A stretch of DNA of 64,000 nucleotides from Blautia wexlerae DSM 19850 (GTDB lineage: Bacteria > Bacillota > Clostridia > Lachnospirales > Lachnospiraceae), in NCBI RefSeq assembly GCF_025148125.1, contig NZ_CP102267.1:921001-985000 (forward strand). The letters are read 5' to 3'. Shown in pieces: positions 17,985 through 27,240 of the stretch. The notes beneath the pieces were generated by a model, which made no database searches, was not told the DNA's origin, and worked only from the letters and a program-made list of their open reading frames with translations. Position numbers and translations under genes: made by a program. Positions within the stretch are counted from its first letter, which is position 1; each line of letters opens with the position of its first letter.

Positions 17985-18707
17985 ATGGCAGGAGAAGTTG
18001 AGAGATTACAGGAACTTGTAGACAAATATGACAATATTGTCTTCTTCGGCGGAGCAGGTGTTTCCACAGAGAGCGGAATCCCGGATTTCAGAAGTCAGGA
18101 CGGACTTTATCATCAGAAATATGACTATCCTCCGGAAACGATCTTAAGCCATACATTCTTTATGAGAAAGCCGGAAGAATTTTTCAAATTCTACAGAGAC
18201 AAGATGCTTTGTGACACTGCAAAACCAAATGCAGCACATCTGAAGCTGGCAGAGCTGGAACGGGCAGGAAAACTGAAAGCAGTTATTACCCAGAATATCG
18301 ACAATCTGCATCAGATGGCAGGCAGTAAGAAGGTGCTGGAGCTTCATGGAAGTGTATACCGCAATTACTGCATGAAGTGTCACAGATTTTATGATTTTGC
18401 CCACATGAAAGCATCCACAGGTGTTCCGAGATGCGAATGTGGTGGAATTATCAAGCCGGATGTGGTATTGTATGAAGAAGGTCTGGACAATCAGACGATC
18501 AATGAAGCAGTGAAGGCAATCTCAGAGGCACAGGTGCTGATCATAGGGGGAACTTCCCTGGCTGTTTACCCGGCAGCAGGACTGATCGATTACTTCCGGG
18601 GAGAGCACCTTGTAGTGATCAACAAATCCCCGACTCCGAGAGACAGATATGCAGACCTTCTGATCCAGGGGCCGATCGGACAGGTATTTTCACAGATTCA
18701 TTGCTAG
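17985..18707 (+). CDS. cobB: NAD-dependent protein deacylase, Sir2 family
   Basis: 240 residues, standard length. NAD-binding motifs GGAGVSTESGIPDFRS and TQNIDNLH are present, then the catalytic His in LHGSV, and a Cys4 zinc site (CMKCH and CECGG). It removes acetyl or other acyl groups from lysines using NAD and releases nicotinamide in the cytoplasm. The start follows AAAGGAGG. It follows srtB by 121 bases, a gap with no clear terminator. Confidence 0.92.
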   Translation: MAGEVERLQELVDKYDNIVFFGGAGVSTESGIPDFRSQDGLYHQKYDYPPETILSHTFFMRKPEEFFKFYRDKMLCDTAKPNAAHLKLAELERAGKLKAVITQNIDNLHQMAGSKKVLELHGSVYRNYCMKCHRFYDFAHMKASTGVPRCECGGIIKPDVVLYEEGLDNQTINEAVKAISEAQVLIIGGTSLAVYPAAGLIDYFRGEHLVVINKSPTPRDRYADLLIQGPIGQVFSQIHC

Positions 18708-18726
18708 CGTGTCTGAAAAATCAAGG

Positions 18727-18772
18727 GTAACTGTTCAGCGGTTCGCTATTTGGCGAAGTACAGGACAGTTAC
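18727..18772. repeat. Short palindrome resembling family 2 ends
   Basis: GTAACTGTTC and GGACAGTTAC bound 46 bases with an internal GCGGTTCGC stretch. The ends resemble family 2 but are not identical, so membership is uncertain. Confidence 0.45.
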
Positions 18773-18803
18773 TGTCAAAGTTATATAAGAGGAGTAAGAG
18801 ATT

Positions 18804-18995
18804 ATGGGACTTCCCTATGAAGTTGGTGATATTGTTACATTAAAGAAAGTCCATCCCTGTGGAAGCAGAGACTGGGAAATCTTAAGGGTAGGTGCTGATT
18901 TCCGCCTGAAATGTACAGGATGCGGACATCAGATCATGGTACCGCGCAAGATGGTTGAGAAAAATACTAAAAATTTGATAAAAAAAGAAAAATAG
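18804..18995 (+). CDS. DUF951 domain-containing protein
   Basis: 63 residues. EVGDIVTLKKVHPCGSRDW and CTGCGHQIMVPR match the small DUF951 family (YyzM-like), with cysteines that could bind a metal. Family function is not established. Its place just before rpsF is a common arrangement in Firmicutes, although here a strong promoter lies between them. The start follows GAGGAG. Confidence 0.85.
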   Translation: MGLPYEVGDIVTLKKVHPCGSRDWEILRVGADFRLKCTGCGHQIMVPRKMVEKNTKNLIKKEK

Positions 18996-18998
18996 TAC

Positions 18999-19027
18999 TT
19001 TACAGACACGAAAAACTATGTTAGAAT
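18999..19027 (+). promoter_or_regulatory. Strong promoter of the rpsF-dnaB operon
   Basis: TTTACA and TAGAAT are exactly 17 bases apart, just after the DUF951 stop. The transcript would carry a leader of about 70 bases before rpsF. Confidence 0.72.
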
Positions 19028-19105
19028 CAACACTCGTGATATATTTTATATCCTTGCTCTTTGACAGGCAAAGGGCCAACAGACCATAAGGAGGTAAAGC
19101 AAGAC

Positions 19106-19393
19106 ATGAACAAGTACGAGTTAGCATTAGTTGTTAGTGCAAAAGTTGAAGACGAAGTACGTGATGCAGTTGTTGAGAAAGCAAAAGGATACATCACACG
19201 TTACAACGGCACTATCACAGAAGTAGAAGAATGGGGTAAGAAAAAATTAGCTTACGAAATTCAGAAAATGCATGAAGGCTTCTACTATTTCATTCAGTTT
19301 GAAGCAGACGCACAGTGCCCGGCGGAAGTTGAAAGACACGTTCGCATCATGGACAATGTATTAAGATACTTAGTCGTAAGAAAAGACGCATAA
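19106..19393 (+). CDS. rpsF: 30S ribosomal protein S6
   Basis: 95 residues beginning MNKYELALVVSAK. The ATG at 19106 has AAGGAGG at 19088-19094; an in-frame ATG at 19061 is too early. VEEWGKKKLAYEIQKMHEG is the typical S6 core. S6 binds 16S rRNA with S18 in the platform of the small subunit. rpsF, ssb and rpsR are adjacent in the usual bacterial order. Confidence 0.97.
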   Translation: MNKYELALVVSAKVEDEVRDAVVEKAKGYITRYNGTITEVEEWGKKKLAYEIQKMHEGFYYFIQFEADAQCPAEVERHVRIMDNVLRYLVVRKDA

Positions 19394-19472
19394 TCTTATA
19401 CAGGGTGGATTTTAGAAGGCACCATTAATTGATCCGTTCAACCATTCAAAGCAGAAACGAAGAGGTATTTAT

Positions 19473-19934
19473 ATGAACAAAGTAATTTTAATGGGACGCT
19501 TAACAAGAGATCCTGAGGTGAGATATTCCGCAGGAGAGAATGCATTGGCAATTGCCAGATATACACTGGCAGTAGACAGAAGATTCCGCCGTGACGGTGA
19601 AGCAACAGCAGACTTTATCAGTTGTGTATCCTTTGGACGTACAGCCGAGTTTGCTGAGAAGTATTTCCGTCAGGGACTTAAGATCATTGTTTCAGGACGC
19701 ATTCAGACAGGCAGCTACACCAATCGTGATGGCCAGAAGGTTTATACCACAGAGGTAGTAGTTGAGGAACAGGAGTTTGCTGAGAGCAAGGCGGCTAGCG
19801 ATAATTACGCAGCTTCCCATCCTCAGACATCATCCCCTGCACCTGCACCATCCATGCCGGCTCCGGGAGCAGCCAGTGCAGACGGTTTCATGAACATTCC
19901 GGATGGAATTGATGAAGAACTGCCGTTTATTTAA
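19473..19934 (+). CDS. ssb: Single-stranded DNA-binding protein
   Basis: 153 residues. The OB-fold domain (MNKVILMGRLTRDPEVRY, then FISCVSFG) covers about residues 1-110, followed by a flexible Pro/Ala/Ser linker and the acidic tip DEELPFI, which recruits replication and repair partners. It coats single-stranded DNA as a tetramer. Its place between rpsF and rpsR is conserved. Confidence 0.96.
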   Translation: MNKVILMGRLTRDPEVRYSAGENALAIARYTLAVDRRFRRDGEATADFISCVSFGRTAEFAEKYFRQGLKIIVSGRIQTGSYTNRDGQKVYTTEVVVEEQEFAESKAASDNYAASHPQTSSPAPAPSMPAPGAASADGFMNIPDGIDEELPFI

Positions 19935-19970
19935 TACAAACTGATAGAATAAAATAGGAGGAAAGCAATC

Positions 19971-20234
19971 ATGGCTTACAATAGAGGCGAAAGACCAGAC
20001 TCTCCAATGAAGAGAAGAGGCGGCCGCAGAAGAAAAAAAGTTTGTGTATTCTGTGGTAAAGAGAATAACGAGATCGACTACAAGGATGTAGCAAAATTAA
20101 GAAAATATGTTTCTGAAAGAGGAAAAATCCTTCCAAGAAGAATTACAGGAAACTGTGCAAAACATCAGAGAGCACTGACAGTTGCTATCAAGAGAGCACG
20201 TCATATGTCTATGATGCCATACATCCAGGACTAA
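19971..20234 (+). CDS. rpsR: 30S ribosomal protein S18
   Basis: 87 residues with a basic N-terminus ([11 protein letters not shown]), CVFCG cysteines and the core [19 protein letters not shown] followed by [11 protein letters not shown]. It partners S6 on the platform of the 30S subunit. TAGGAGG lies before the start. A strong terminator follows 15 bases after the stop. Confidence 0.97.
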   Translation: MAYNRGERPDSPMKRRGGRRRKKVCVFCGKENNEIDYKDVAKLRKYVSERGKILPRRITGNCAKHQRALTVAIKRARHMSMMPYIQD

Positions 20235-20248
20235 TTCTGAAGATGATA

Positions 20249-20284
20249 AATGCTGCTCCGCATTTGGCGGAGCAGCATTTTTGC
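20249..20284 (+). terminator. Rho-independent terminator after rpsR
   Basis: AATGCTGCTCCGC and GCGGAGCAGCATT pair perfectly around ATTTG and run into TTTTTG. gdpP-rplI-dnaB therefore needs read-through or its own promoter (20533). Confidence 0.9.
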
Positions 20285-20306
20285 ATTATTTACGAGAATT
20301 GCTATA
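20283..20306. repeat. Family 1 repeat, right half only
   Basis: GCATTATTTACGAGAATTGCTATA matches the right arm of the full copy at 24523-24620. The left arm is missing; the rpsR terminator is in its place. Confidence 0.5.
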
Positions 20307-20312
20307 TAACAG

Positions 20313-20473
20313 AATGAACAGTAACACAATAGTTACTGTTCACACGTCACTATCCCGCGAGGTGTTTTGGCATGAGAATGCCAAAATCCCGAGACATACC
20401 GCGCGAATTTATGCGAATAGCATAAATTCTGTGCATCGCGAAGCGTGTTACTGGGCACGGAGTGAACAGTAAC
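20313..20473. repeat. Family 2 modular palindromic repeat, long copy with extra end
   Basis: The full unit is 20332-20473 with GTTACTGTTCAC and GTGAACAGTAAC ends and hairpins TTTTGGCAT/ATGCCAAAA and AATTTATGC/GCATAAATT. A further TGAACAGTAAC end at 20316-20326 points inward to it, suggesting a nested or tandem insertion. Confidence 0.88.
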
Positions 20474-20532
20474 ACACAATAACCATTATTTTTGTGCGTT
20501 CTTCTGTTGCTATGGTAAATTCTGTTCAAATC

Positions 20533-20541
20533 TGTTATAAT
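20533..20541 (+). promoter_or_regulatory. Extended -10 promoter before gdpP
   Basis: TGTTATAAT is a consensus extended -10 element with only a weak -35 (TGGTAA). It could start a gdpP-rplI-dnaB transcript downstream of the rpsR terminator. Confidence 0.5.
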
Positions 20542-20639
20542 ATGATTCAAAGGGCGTTTTTCACAGAACCTGCCTATATGCAGCACATTTGCTGTGTACA
20601 GGCGAAACAAATAGAATGATGAAGAACGGAAAGAAAGAT

Positions 20640-22691
20640 ATGAGTGATAAACTGAAATTAAAAGGGCATATGAAAGCATTCATGCGGTGGCCTCTGATTC
20701 TCTCGGCTTTACTGATCGTACTTAATATCTGGGTATATTTTGTCAGCGTGAAGGCTGGTATTATTGTGTCAGGTGGAATCCTGATTTATGTGGGATGTGC
20801 AGTAATAATACTCCGATGCCACAGACCGTTCATTGTAAATGAACTGATAGCCTTTGCCAATCAGTATGATTCGCTTGAAAAGAGAATCCTTGAAGAACTG
20901 GCATTGCCCTATGCCATTATGGATATGAATGGCAGAATGATCTGGTCCAACAAAGTATTTGCGGAGCTTACAGGTAAAGATCAGTTTTATAAGAAAAATG
21001 TCAGCACTGTTTTTCCGGATGTAACAGCTGACAAATTACCGGTCGCAGATAAGAAAGAGACTGCTGAGATCAGTACTCGATTTGGAGAGAAGACTTATCG
21101 TATTTCCATGCAGAGGGTGTCTCTTGGTGAAGTGGTTGCCAAAAGTGAGTTTCTGGAGAATTCAAACAGGAATGCCAGCCTGATCGCCATGTATCTGTAT
21201 GACGATACAGAACTGAAGTCTTACATTAAAAAGAATGAAGACAATAAGCTTGTTGTAGCGTTGGCTTATCTGGATAACTATGAGGAAGCACTTGAGAGTG
21301 TAGAGGATGTGAGACGTTCACTTCTGATTGCTCTGATTGACCGGAAGATTACGAAATATTTTTCCAATTTCGATGGTCTTGTAAAGAAACTTGAGAAGGA
21401 CAAATATTTCCTGATCATGCGCCAGAGTTCGCTTGAGGCTCTGAAAGAACAGAGATTTCATATTCTGGACGAGGTTAAAACAGTTAATATCGGAAATGAG
21501 ATGGCGATCACTTTGAGTATTGGTGTGGGACTGAATGCCTCCACGTATATTCAAAATTATGAGTATTCACGTATTGCTATAGAGATGGCACTTGGACGTG
21601 GCGGTGATCAGGTTGTTATTAAGAATGGAAATAATATTACCTATTACGGCGGAAAGACTCAGCAGATGGAGAAGAATACCCGCGTAAAAGCCAGGGTAAA
21701 AGCGCAGGCACTGAAAGAGTTTATGAGTACGAAAGACAGAGTCGTTGTCATGGGACATAAAATCACAGATGTGGATGCGTTGGGAGCAGCAATCGGTATT
21801 TTTCGTGCAGGTAAAACACTTGGAAAATCTGTCAGTATTGTAGTGAATGATCCGACAAAATCTATCAGACCGTTGATCGCAGGATATGTGAATAATCCAG
21901 ACTACGAGCCATCTATGTTTGTGGACAGCGAGCAGGCTAAAGATATGGTAGATAACAATACAGTGGTGGTTGTAGTTGATACTAACAGACCAAGCTATAC
22001 GGAATGCGAGGAGCTTCTGCACATGACAAAGACAATTGTTGTGCTAGATCATCACAGGCGGGGAAGCGAAGTGATAGAGAATGCGGTGCTTTCCTATGTG
22101 GAGCCTTATGCATCCTCAGCCTGTGAGATGGTAGCAGAGATCCTGCAGTATTTCTCGGATGACCTGCGTATCCGCAATATGGAGGCTGACTGTCTCTATG
22201 CGGGAATTATGATCGATACAAACAATTTTACTACAAGAGCAGGTGTACGTACCTTTGAGGCTGCTGCATTCTTAAGAAGGAGTGGAGCAGACGTGACCAG
22301 AGTACGTAAACTGTTAAGGGATGATCTGAAATCTTATCAGGCACGTGCAGAAGCAGTGAGAACTGCACAGATTTACAGAGAATGCTATGCCATTGCCAGA
22401 TGTCCAAGTGAAAATCTGGACAGTCCTACAGTTACAGGAGCACAGGCAGCCAATGAGCTTCTGAATATTGCAGGGGTTAAGGCATCGTTTGTACTGACTC
22501 AGTACAATAATGAAGTTTATATCAGTGCCAGGGCTATTGACGAAGTCAATGTACAGGTAATGATGGAAAAGATGGGCGGAGGCGGTCATATGAATATTGC
22601 CGGTGCCCAGGTCAAGGCTTCTCCGGATGAGGTGGAGAGAATGCTTAAAGACATCATAGATCAGGAATATCAGGAGGAAAACACAAAATGA
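20640..22691 (+). CDS. gdpP: Cyclic-di-AMP phosphodiesterase, DHH family
   Basis: 683 residues from the ATG at 20640; alternative in-frame starts at 20616 and 20619 have equally weak sites. Order: two membrane helices (about residues 12-55), a PAS-like domain ([21 protein letters not shown]), a degenerate GGDEF domain, then DHH ([28 protein letters not shown]) and DHHA1 ([12 protein letters not shown]). It hydrolyses c-di-AMP to pApA at the membrane, controlling turgor and cell-wall balance. The rplI ATG overlaps its stop. Confidence 0.93.
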   Translation: MSDKLKLKGHMKAFMRWPLILSALLIVLNIWVYFVSVKAGIIVSGGILIYVGCAVIILRCHRPFIVNELIAFANQYDSLEKRILEELALPYAIMDMNGRMIWSNKVFAELTGKDQFYKKNVSTVFPDVTADKLPVADKKETAEISTRFGEKTYRISMQRVSLGEVVAKSEFLENSNRNASLIAMYLYDDTELKSYIKKNEDNKLVVALAYLDNYEEALESVEDVRRSLLIALIDRKITKYFSNFDGLVKKLEKDKYFLIMRQSSLEALKEQRFHILDEVKTVNIGNEMAITLSIGVGLNASTYIQNYEYSRIAIEMALGRGGDQVVIKNGNNITYYGGKTQQMEKNTRVKARVKAQALKEFMSTKDRVVVMGHKITDVDALGAAIGIFRAGKTLGKSVSIVVNDPTKSIRPLIAGYVNNPDYEPSMFVDSEQAKDMVDNNTVVVVVDTNRPSYTECEELLHMTKTIVVLDHHRRGSEVIENAVLSYVEPYASSACEMVAEILQYFSDDLRIRNMEADCLYAGIMIDTNNFTTRAGVRTFEAAAFLRRSGADVTRVRKLLRDDLKSYQARAEAVRTAQIYRECYAIARCPSENLDSPTVTGAQAANELLNIAGVKASFVLTQYNNEVYISARAIDEVNVQVMMEKMGGGGHMNIAGAQVKASPDEVERMLKDIIDQEYQEENTK

Positions 22692-23134
22692 AAGTAATCT
22701 TACTTGAAGACGTAAAAGCACTTGGAAAAAAGGGACAGATCGTAAATGTAAGTGACGGATATGCAAGAAACATGATCCTTCCTAAGAAACTGGGGCTGGA
22801 GGCAACTCCTAAGAATTTAAATGATCTGAAACTTCAGAAAGCAAACGAAGAGAAGGTCGCAAAAGAAGTATATGAAGCAGCACAGGCATTTGCAAAGGAT
22901 CTCGAGACAAAAGAAATCATCCTTACACTGAAAACAGGAGAAGGCGGAAGAACCTTTGGTTCCGTTTCTTCCAAAGAAATCTCTGAAGCAGCAAAGAAAC
23001 AGTTGAATCTTGACATTGATAAAAAGAAACTGCAGCTTCCTGAGCCAATCCGTACACTTGGTGTTACCCAGGTGCCTGTCAGATTACATCCTAAGGTAAC
23101 AGGAACTCTTAAAGTATGGGTAAAAGAAGCATAA
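22688..23134 (+). CDS. rplI: 50S ribosomal protein L9
   Basis: 148 residues. The N-terminal domain ([19 protein letters not shown], then [12 protein letters not shown]) is typical, followed by a long helix and the C-terminal domain ([13 protein letters not shown]). L9 binds 23S rRNA near L1 and limits frameshifting. The start overlaps the gdpP stop (ATGA), with AGGAGG just upstream. Confidence 0.97.
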   Translation: MKVILLEDVKALGKKGQIVNVSDGYARNMILPKKLGLEATPKNLNDLKLQKANEEKVAKEVYEAAQAFAKDLETKEIILTLKTGEGGRTFGSVSSKEISEAAKKQLNLDIDKKKLQLPEPIRTLGVTQVPVRLHPKVTGTLKVWVKEA

Positions 23135-23154
23135 GTCTTCCGGAGGGATAAAGA

Positions 23155-24483
23155 ATGGAAGAAGCGCTGATTAAAAGAATACTCCCCCACAGTATAGAGG
23201 CAGAGCAGTCTGTAATCGGCTCAATGATCCTGGACAGAGATGCGATCCTTGTGGCATCTGAGATACTTACCAGTGATGATTTTTATCAGAAACAATATGG
23301 CATCATCTTTGATGCAATGGTGGAATTGTGTAATGAAGGGAAGCCGGTAGATCTGGTGACCCTTCAGAATCGTTTAAAGGAGAAAGAACTCCCGCCGGAT
23401 ATCAGCAGTATGGAATATGTAAGAGATCTGATCTCAGCGGTTCCTACTTCTGCAAATGTGAAGTACTACGCAAAGATCGTCAGTGAGAAAGCAGTCCTTC
23501 GCAGACTTATCAAGGCAAATGAAGAGATTGCCAACACCTGCTATCTGGAGAAGGAGAATACAGAGATTATTCTGGAAGAAGCGGAAAAAAAACTGTTCAA
23601 TATTCTCCAGAGACGCAACAATGAAGAATATGTTCCAATCCAGCAGGTAGTTCTGAATGCCATTAATAACATTGAGAAAGCGTCTAAGCTTAAAGGTTCT
23701 GTAACAGGTATTCCCACAGGCTTTATGGATCTGGATTATAAAACATCCGGTATGCATCCTTCTGATCTGGTGCTGATCGCAGCCCGTCCTTCCATGGGGA
23801 AAACAGCCTTTGTACTGAACATTGCACAGTATATGGCATTCCGAAAGGATGTCACAGTTGCCATATTCAGTCTGGAAATGTCAAAGGAACAGTTGGTGAA
23901 CCGACTTCTGGCAATGGAATCTCATGTAGATTCCCAGAATATGAGAACAGGTAATCTGAAAGACGAGGACTGGACAAAACTGGTAGAAGGAGCAGATATT
24001 ATCGGTAAATCTAATCTGATCATTGATGACACGCCGGGTATTTCCATTGCGGAAATGCGTTCCAAATGCAGGAAATATAAGCTGGAACATAATCTCGGGA
24101 TTATCATGATCGACTATCTGCAGCTGATGAGCGGAAGTGGAAAAAGTGATTCCAGACAGCAGGAAATTTCAGATATTTCCCGTTCTCTGAAAGCTCTTGC
24201 CAGAGAGCTGAATGTGCCGGTGATCGCATTGTCTCAGCTCAGCCGTGCGGTGGAACAGCGTCCGGATCACAGACCAATGCTTTCGGATCTTCGAGAATCC
24301 GGAGCCATTGAACAGGATGCCGATGTGGTAATGTTTATCTACAGAGATGACTATTATCATAAGGATACAGAGAAGAAGGACATTGCAGAGATCATCATTG
24401 CCAAACAGAGAAACGGTCCCATCGGAACAGTAGAACTGGTATGGCTGCCGAGATATACACAGTTTGTGAATATGAAGAAATAA
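23155..24483 (+). CDS. dnaB: Replicative DNA helicase
   Basis: 442 residues. The N-terminal DnaB domain starts near HSIEAEQSVIGSMILD. The RecA-like domain has Walker A RPSMGKTAF, then SLEMSKEQL, Walker B IMIDYLQLMSG, and LSDLRESGAIEQDADVV. It forms the hexameric ring that unwinds DNA 5' to 3' ahead of the replisome. It is last in the rpsF-dnaB block. GGAGGG precedes the ATG. Confidence 0.96.
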   Translation: MEEALIKRILPHSIEAEQSVIGSMILDRDAILVASEILTSDDFYQKQYGIIFDAMVELCNEGKPVDLVTLQNRLKEKELPPDISSMEYVRDLISAVPTSANVKYYAKIVSEKAVLRRLIKANEEIANTCYLEKENTEIILEEAEKKLFNILQRRNNEEYVPIQQVVLNAINNIEKASKLKGSVTGIPTGFMDLDYKTSGMHPSDLVLIAARPSMGKTAFVLNIAQYMAFRKDVTVAIFSLEMSKEQLVNRLLAMESHVDSQNMRTGNLKDEDWTKLVEGADIIGKSNLIIDDTPGISIAEMRSKCRKYKLEHNLGIIMIDYLQLMSGSGKSDSRQQEISDISRSLKALARELNVPVIALSQLSRAVEQRPDHRPMLSDLRESGAIEQDADVVMFIYRDDYYHKDTEKKDIAEIIIAKQRNGPIGTVELVWLPRYTQFVNMKK

Positions 24484-24522
24484 TCTATCTCAGAGGAGTT
24501 TGATCTTTGACTTGAATAATAT

Positions 24523-24620
24523 TATAGCAATCCTCTAAAATAATGCATCTTAATCCAGCCCATCAGAGTGTGAAATCCTGCTGAATTGTCTTAAATGCAT
24601 TATTTACGAGGATTGCTATA
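24523..24620. repeat. Family 1 palindromic repeat, longest copy
   Basis: The outer arms TATAGCAATCCTC and GAGGATTGCTATA are perfect, and a second perfect pair AAATAATGCAT/ATGCATTATTT (24538-24548 with 24595-24605) continues the stem to about 26 bases. It lies between dnaB and its terminator. Confidence 0.88.
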
Positions 24621-24630
24621 GAAAAATTTC

Positions 24631-24680
24631 ACAGGGAAACAGTATCAGGGGGAGAATCCGGTACTGTTTCCCTGTTTTTT
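24631..24680 (+). terminator. Terminator of the dnaB operon
   Basis: ACAGGGAAACAGTATC and GGTACTGTTTCCCTGT pair almost perfectly, followed by TTTTTT. Confidence 0.88.
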
Positions 24681-24725
24681 GTGTCAAAATAAAGTTTTAT
24701 AGGGAAGTTTGTCAATCGAAACTTC

Positions 24726-24753
24726 TTGCAATCTCGGTATGGCGTTTTATAAT
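24726..24753 (+). promoter_or_regulatory. Promoter of the MerR-family gene
   Basis: TTGCAA and TATAAT are 16 bases apart. The leader to 24890 is about 130 bases and shows no further recognised element. Confidence 0.6.
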
Positions 24754-24889
24754 AAATATACATGATATCAGGATTACGACAGCTGTTTTTACAGTGCAGT
24801 GGTTCAATGATATCAGGTGATAGATTGAGTTGTTGATATGCATCAGTGATTTCTGATGAAAAAATGGACTCAAAAGGAGGAGGGGCAGC

Positions 24890-25360
24890 ATGGAGCAGCG
24901 GTATACTGTGACTCAGACCGCAGAAATCCTTGGCGTGAGGGCATCGGTCCTCCGGTACTGGGAGGAAGAACTGGAACTGAGGATATGCAGGAATGAGCAG
25001 GGACATCGTTACTATACAGGAAATGATATTACGCTTCTGGCTAATATAAAGGAACTAAAGAAAAGAGGACTTGCCCTGAGAGCAATCAAAGAACTGGTTC
25101 CAAGAATTTCAAGGATTGCACCCGGGACTACTGCGAGCAAAGTGAAGCTTCTTGAAGATGAACAGCCTGAGAGGGAAAAAATACTTGAATTTCAGAAAAT
25201 CATGGAACGTCTGATCGCTCAGGAGCTACATATGAAAAAAGAGGGAGAAGACCAGTGCCGGGATCTGGATGAAACGATCCGTAACAGACAGCTTGCGAGA
25301 AAAGAGGCTGCTGCAGCACTGGAAAAAAGAAGCAGGAGGATCAGAAGAAAACATTTGTAA
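24890..25360 (+). CDS. MerR family transcriptional regulator
   Basis: 156 residues. The winged-helix domain is at the N-terminus (YTVTQTAEILGVRASVLRYW, then GHRYYTGNDITLLANIKELK). A charged, probably coiled-coil region follows, with a basic C-terminus (KRSRRIRRKH). No cysteine cluster or ligand-binding domain is visible, so the signal is unknown. GGAGGAGG precedes the ATG. It is monocistronic and ends at a bidirectional terminator facing the ferredoxin gene. Confidence 0.85.
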   Translation: MEQRYTVTQTAEILGVRASVLRYWEEELELRICRNEQGHRYYTGNDITLLANIKELKKRGLALRAIKELVPRISRIAPGTTASKVKLLEDEQPEREKILEFQKIMERLIAQELHMKKEGEDQCRDLDETIRNRQLARKEAAAALEKRSRRIRRKHL

Positions 25361-25376
25361 AAGTTATCCATAAAGA

Positions 25377-25418
25377 AAACAGCTTCGTCTCTGCGGTAAA
25401 CAGAGATGAAGCTGTTTT
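25377..25418. terminator. Bidirectional terminator between merR-type gene and ferredoxin
   Basis: AAACAGCTTCGTCTCTG pairs with CAGAGATGAAGCTGTTT with one G-T wobble. There are T runs on both strands. Confidence 0.85.
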
Positions 25419-25429
25419 GAAATCCTGAA

Positions 25430-25633
<204 letters not shown>

Positions 25634-25660
25634 TTAGGCCCCTTTCGGGGTTCTGCATAC

Positions 25661-25689
25661 ATTTTAATATATCTTTGTCTGAATTACAA
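25661..25689 (-). promoter_or_regulatory. Promoter of the ferredoxin gene
   Basis: Read on the minus strand, TTGTAA and TAAAAT are 17 bases apart. The leader carries a CCCCGAAAGGGG hairpin (25638-25650 region) before the ribosome site. Confidence 0.62.
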
Positions 25690-25898
25690 GTATAAAATCA
25701 GATACATTATAAAATAATATTAAGTTAGCATTTGCTTACTTTACCTGCAGATTACAAATAGCTGACGGACATGTGAATGTCTGTCCGAGCAGAGAAATTA
25801 TCCTGCCAAAATACAGGCATTTGTATGATGGAAAATAGTCTGTTAATATACAAAAAAAATAAGAGTATCAAAAAGAAAGTGCGTTTTTGCTGAATTTA

Positions 25899-25927
25899 TT
25901 GACAATTCAGACATAAACGGTTATAGT
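25899..25927 (+). promoter_or_regulatory. Strong promoter of the nucleoside-importer operon
   Basis: A perfect TTGACA and TATAGT are 17 bases apart. Confidence 0.75.
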
Positions 25928-25942
25928 AAAGATACTTGCAAG

Positions 25943-25973
25943 GAGGCATAACACAGAAAGTTGTGCCTCTTTT
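25943..25973 (+). promoter_or_regulatory. Terminator-like hairpin in the BMP leader
   Basis: GAGGCATAAC pairs with GTTGTGCCTC (one mismatch) and is followed by TTTT, about ten bases into the transcript. It could attenuate or protect the message. No classical purine riboswitch core was found with it. Confidence 0.45.
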
Positions 25974-26023
25974 GTTCCGTAGCAGGAATCAGAAAACAAA
26001 TAGAAAGAATGGAGGAATGAAGA

Positions 26024-27202
26024 ATGAAGAAAGCATTGGCAATTGGACTTGCAACAGTAATGGCGGTTTCCATGAGTGCACCGGTATTTGCAGAAGATGA
26101 AGGCAAAGGGATTGCAAAAGAGGACCTGAAAGTAGGAGTGATCTATATCGGTGATGAGAATGAAGGTTACACAGCAGCTCATATGAAAGGAATTGATGAG
26201 ATGGAAGAGAAGCTTGGTCTTGACGATTCTCAGATTATTGAGAAAACTCTCATCGGTGAAGATGAAGGATGCTATGATGCGGCAGCAGACCTTGCAGATC
26301 AGGGATGTCAGATCATCTTTGCAAACAGCTTTGGACATGAGACTTATATACTGGAAGCAGCAGGGGAATATCCGGAGGTTCAGTTCTGTCATGCAACAGG
26401 AACACAGGCTGCATCCAGCGGACTTTCCAATATGCATAACTATTTTACAAATATTTACGAAGCACGTTACGTGTCAGGTGTAGTTGCAGGTCTGAAACTG
26501 AATGAAATGATCGAGGACGGCACAGTAAAAGAAGACGCATGCAAGATGGGTTATGTAGGTGCATTCCCATACGCAGAGGTTATCTCCGGTTATACAGCTT
26601 TCTATCTTGGCGCGAAGAGCGTATGCCCGTCTGTAACAATGGAAGTAAAATATACAAACAGCTGGGCAAGCTTTGACCTTGAGAAAGAGTGCGCAGATGC
26701 TCTGATCTCTGACGGCTGTGTACTGATCAGCCAGCATGCAGATACAACAGGTGCTCCTACAGCATGCGAAGCAGCAGGAGTTCCATGTGTAGGTTATAAT
26801 ATTGATATGACATCTGTTGCTCCGAACACAGCACTTACTTCTGCATCTATGGACTGGGGTGTATATTATACATACGCAGTACAGTGTATGCTTGACGGCA
26901 CAGCAATTGATACTGACTGGTGTAAAGGATTTGCGGAAGGTGCAGATAAGATCACAGCTCTCAATGACAAAACTGTAGCAGAGGGTACAGAAGAAAAGGT
27001 CAAAGAAGTGGAAGATGCGCTCATTGATGGTTCCCTTCATGTATTTGATACATCTGCATTTACAGTAGACGGCAAGGAACTTGATACTTATAAGAAGGGT
27101 GATACAGAGTACATTTCTGACGGATACTTCCATGAATCTGAATATGGTTCCGCACCTGCATTTGATATTGCGATTGATGGAATTACATCTATTACAGAAT
27201 AA
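26024..27202 (+). CDS. BMP family ABC transporter substrate-binding protein
   Basis: 392 residues. The N-terminus is a signal peptide (KKALAIGLATVMAVSMSAP then VFAED), cleaved by a type I peptidase. Unlike most BMP proteins there is no lipobox cysteine, so membrane attachment is not explained. The BMP/PnrA fold is shown by VGVIYIGDENEGYTAAH, IIFANSFGHE and WCKGFAEGADKIT. These proteins capture nucleosides for the downstream ATPase and two permeases, organised like B. subtilis nupNOPQ. A terminator follows and probably keeps the binding protein more abundant than the membrane subunits. Confidence 0.9.
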   Translation: MKKALAIGLATVMAVSMSAPVFAEDEGKGIAKEDLKVGVIYIGDENEGYTAAHMKGIDEMEEKLGLDDSQIIEKTLIGEDEGCYDAAADLADQGCQIIFANSFGHETYILEAAGEYPEVQFCHATGTQAASSGLSNMHNYFTNIYEARYVSGVVAGLKLNEMIEDGTVKEDACKMGYVGAFPYAEVISGYTAFYLGAKSVCPSVTMEVKYTNSWASFDLEKECADALISDGCVLISQHADTTGAPTACEAAGVPCVGYNIDMTSVAPNTALTSASMDWGVYYTYAVQCMLDGTAIDTDWCKGFAEGADKITALNDKTVAEGTEEKVKEVEDALIDGSLHVFDTSAFTVDGKELDTYKKGDTEYISDGYFHESEYGSAPAFDIAIDGITSITE

Positions 27203-27240
27203 GAAAATTGCTGGAGCTGCAAAGCGCGGAGCAATTTACG

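Noticed and set aside
25764..25785. Hairpin GACGGACAT/ATGTCTGTC as a terminator
   Set aside because: It has no T run and no gene ending nearby on either strand; it is left unassigned.
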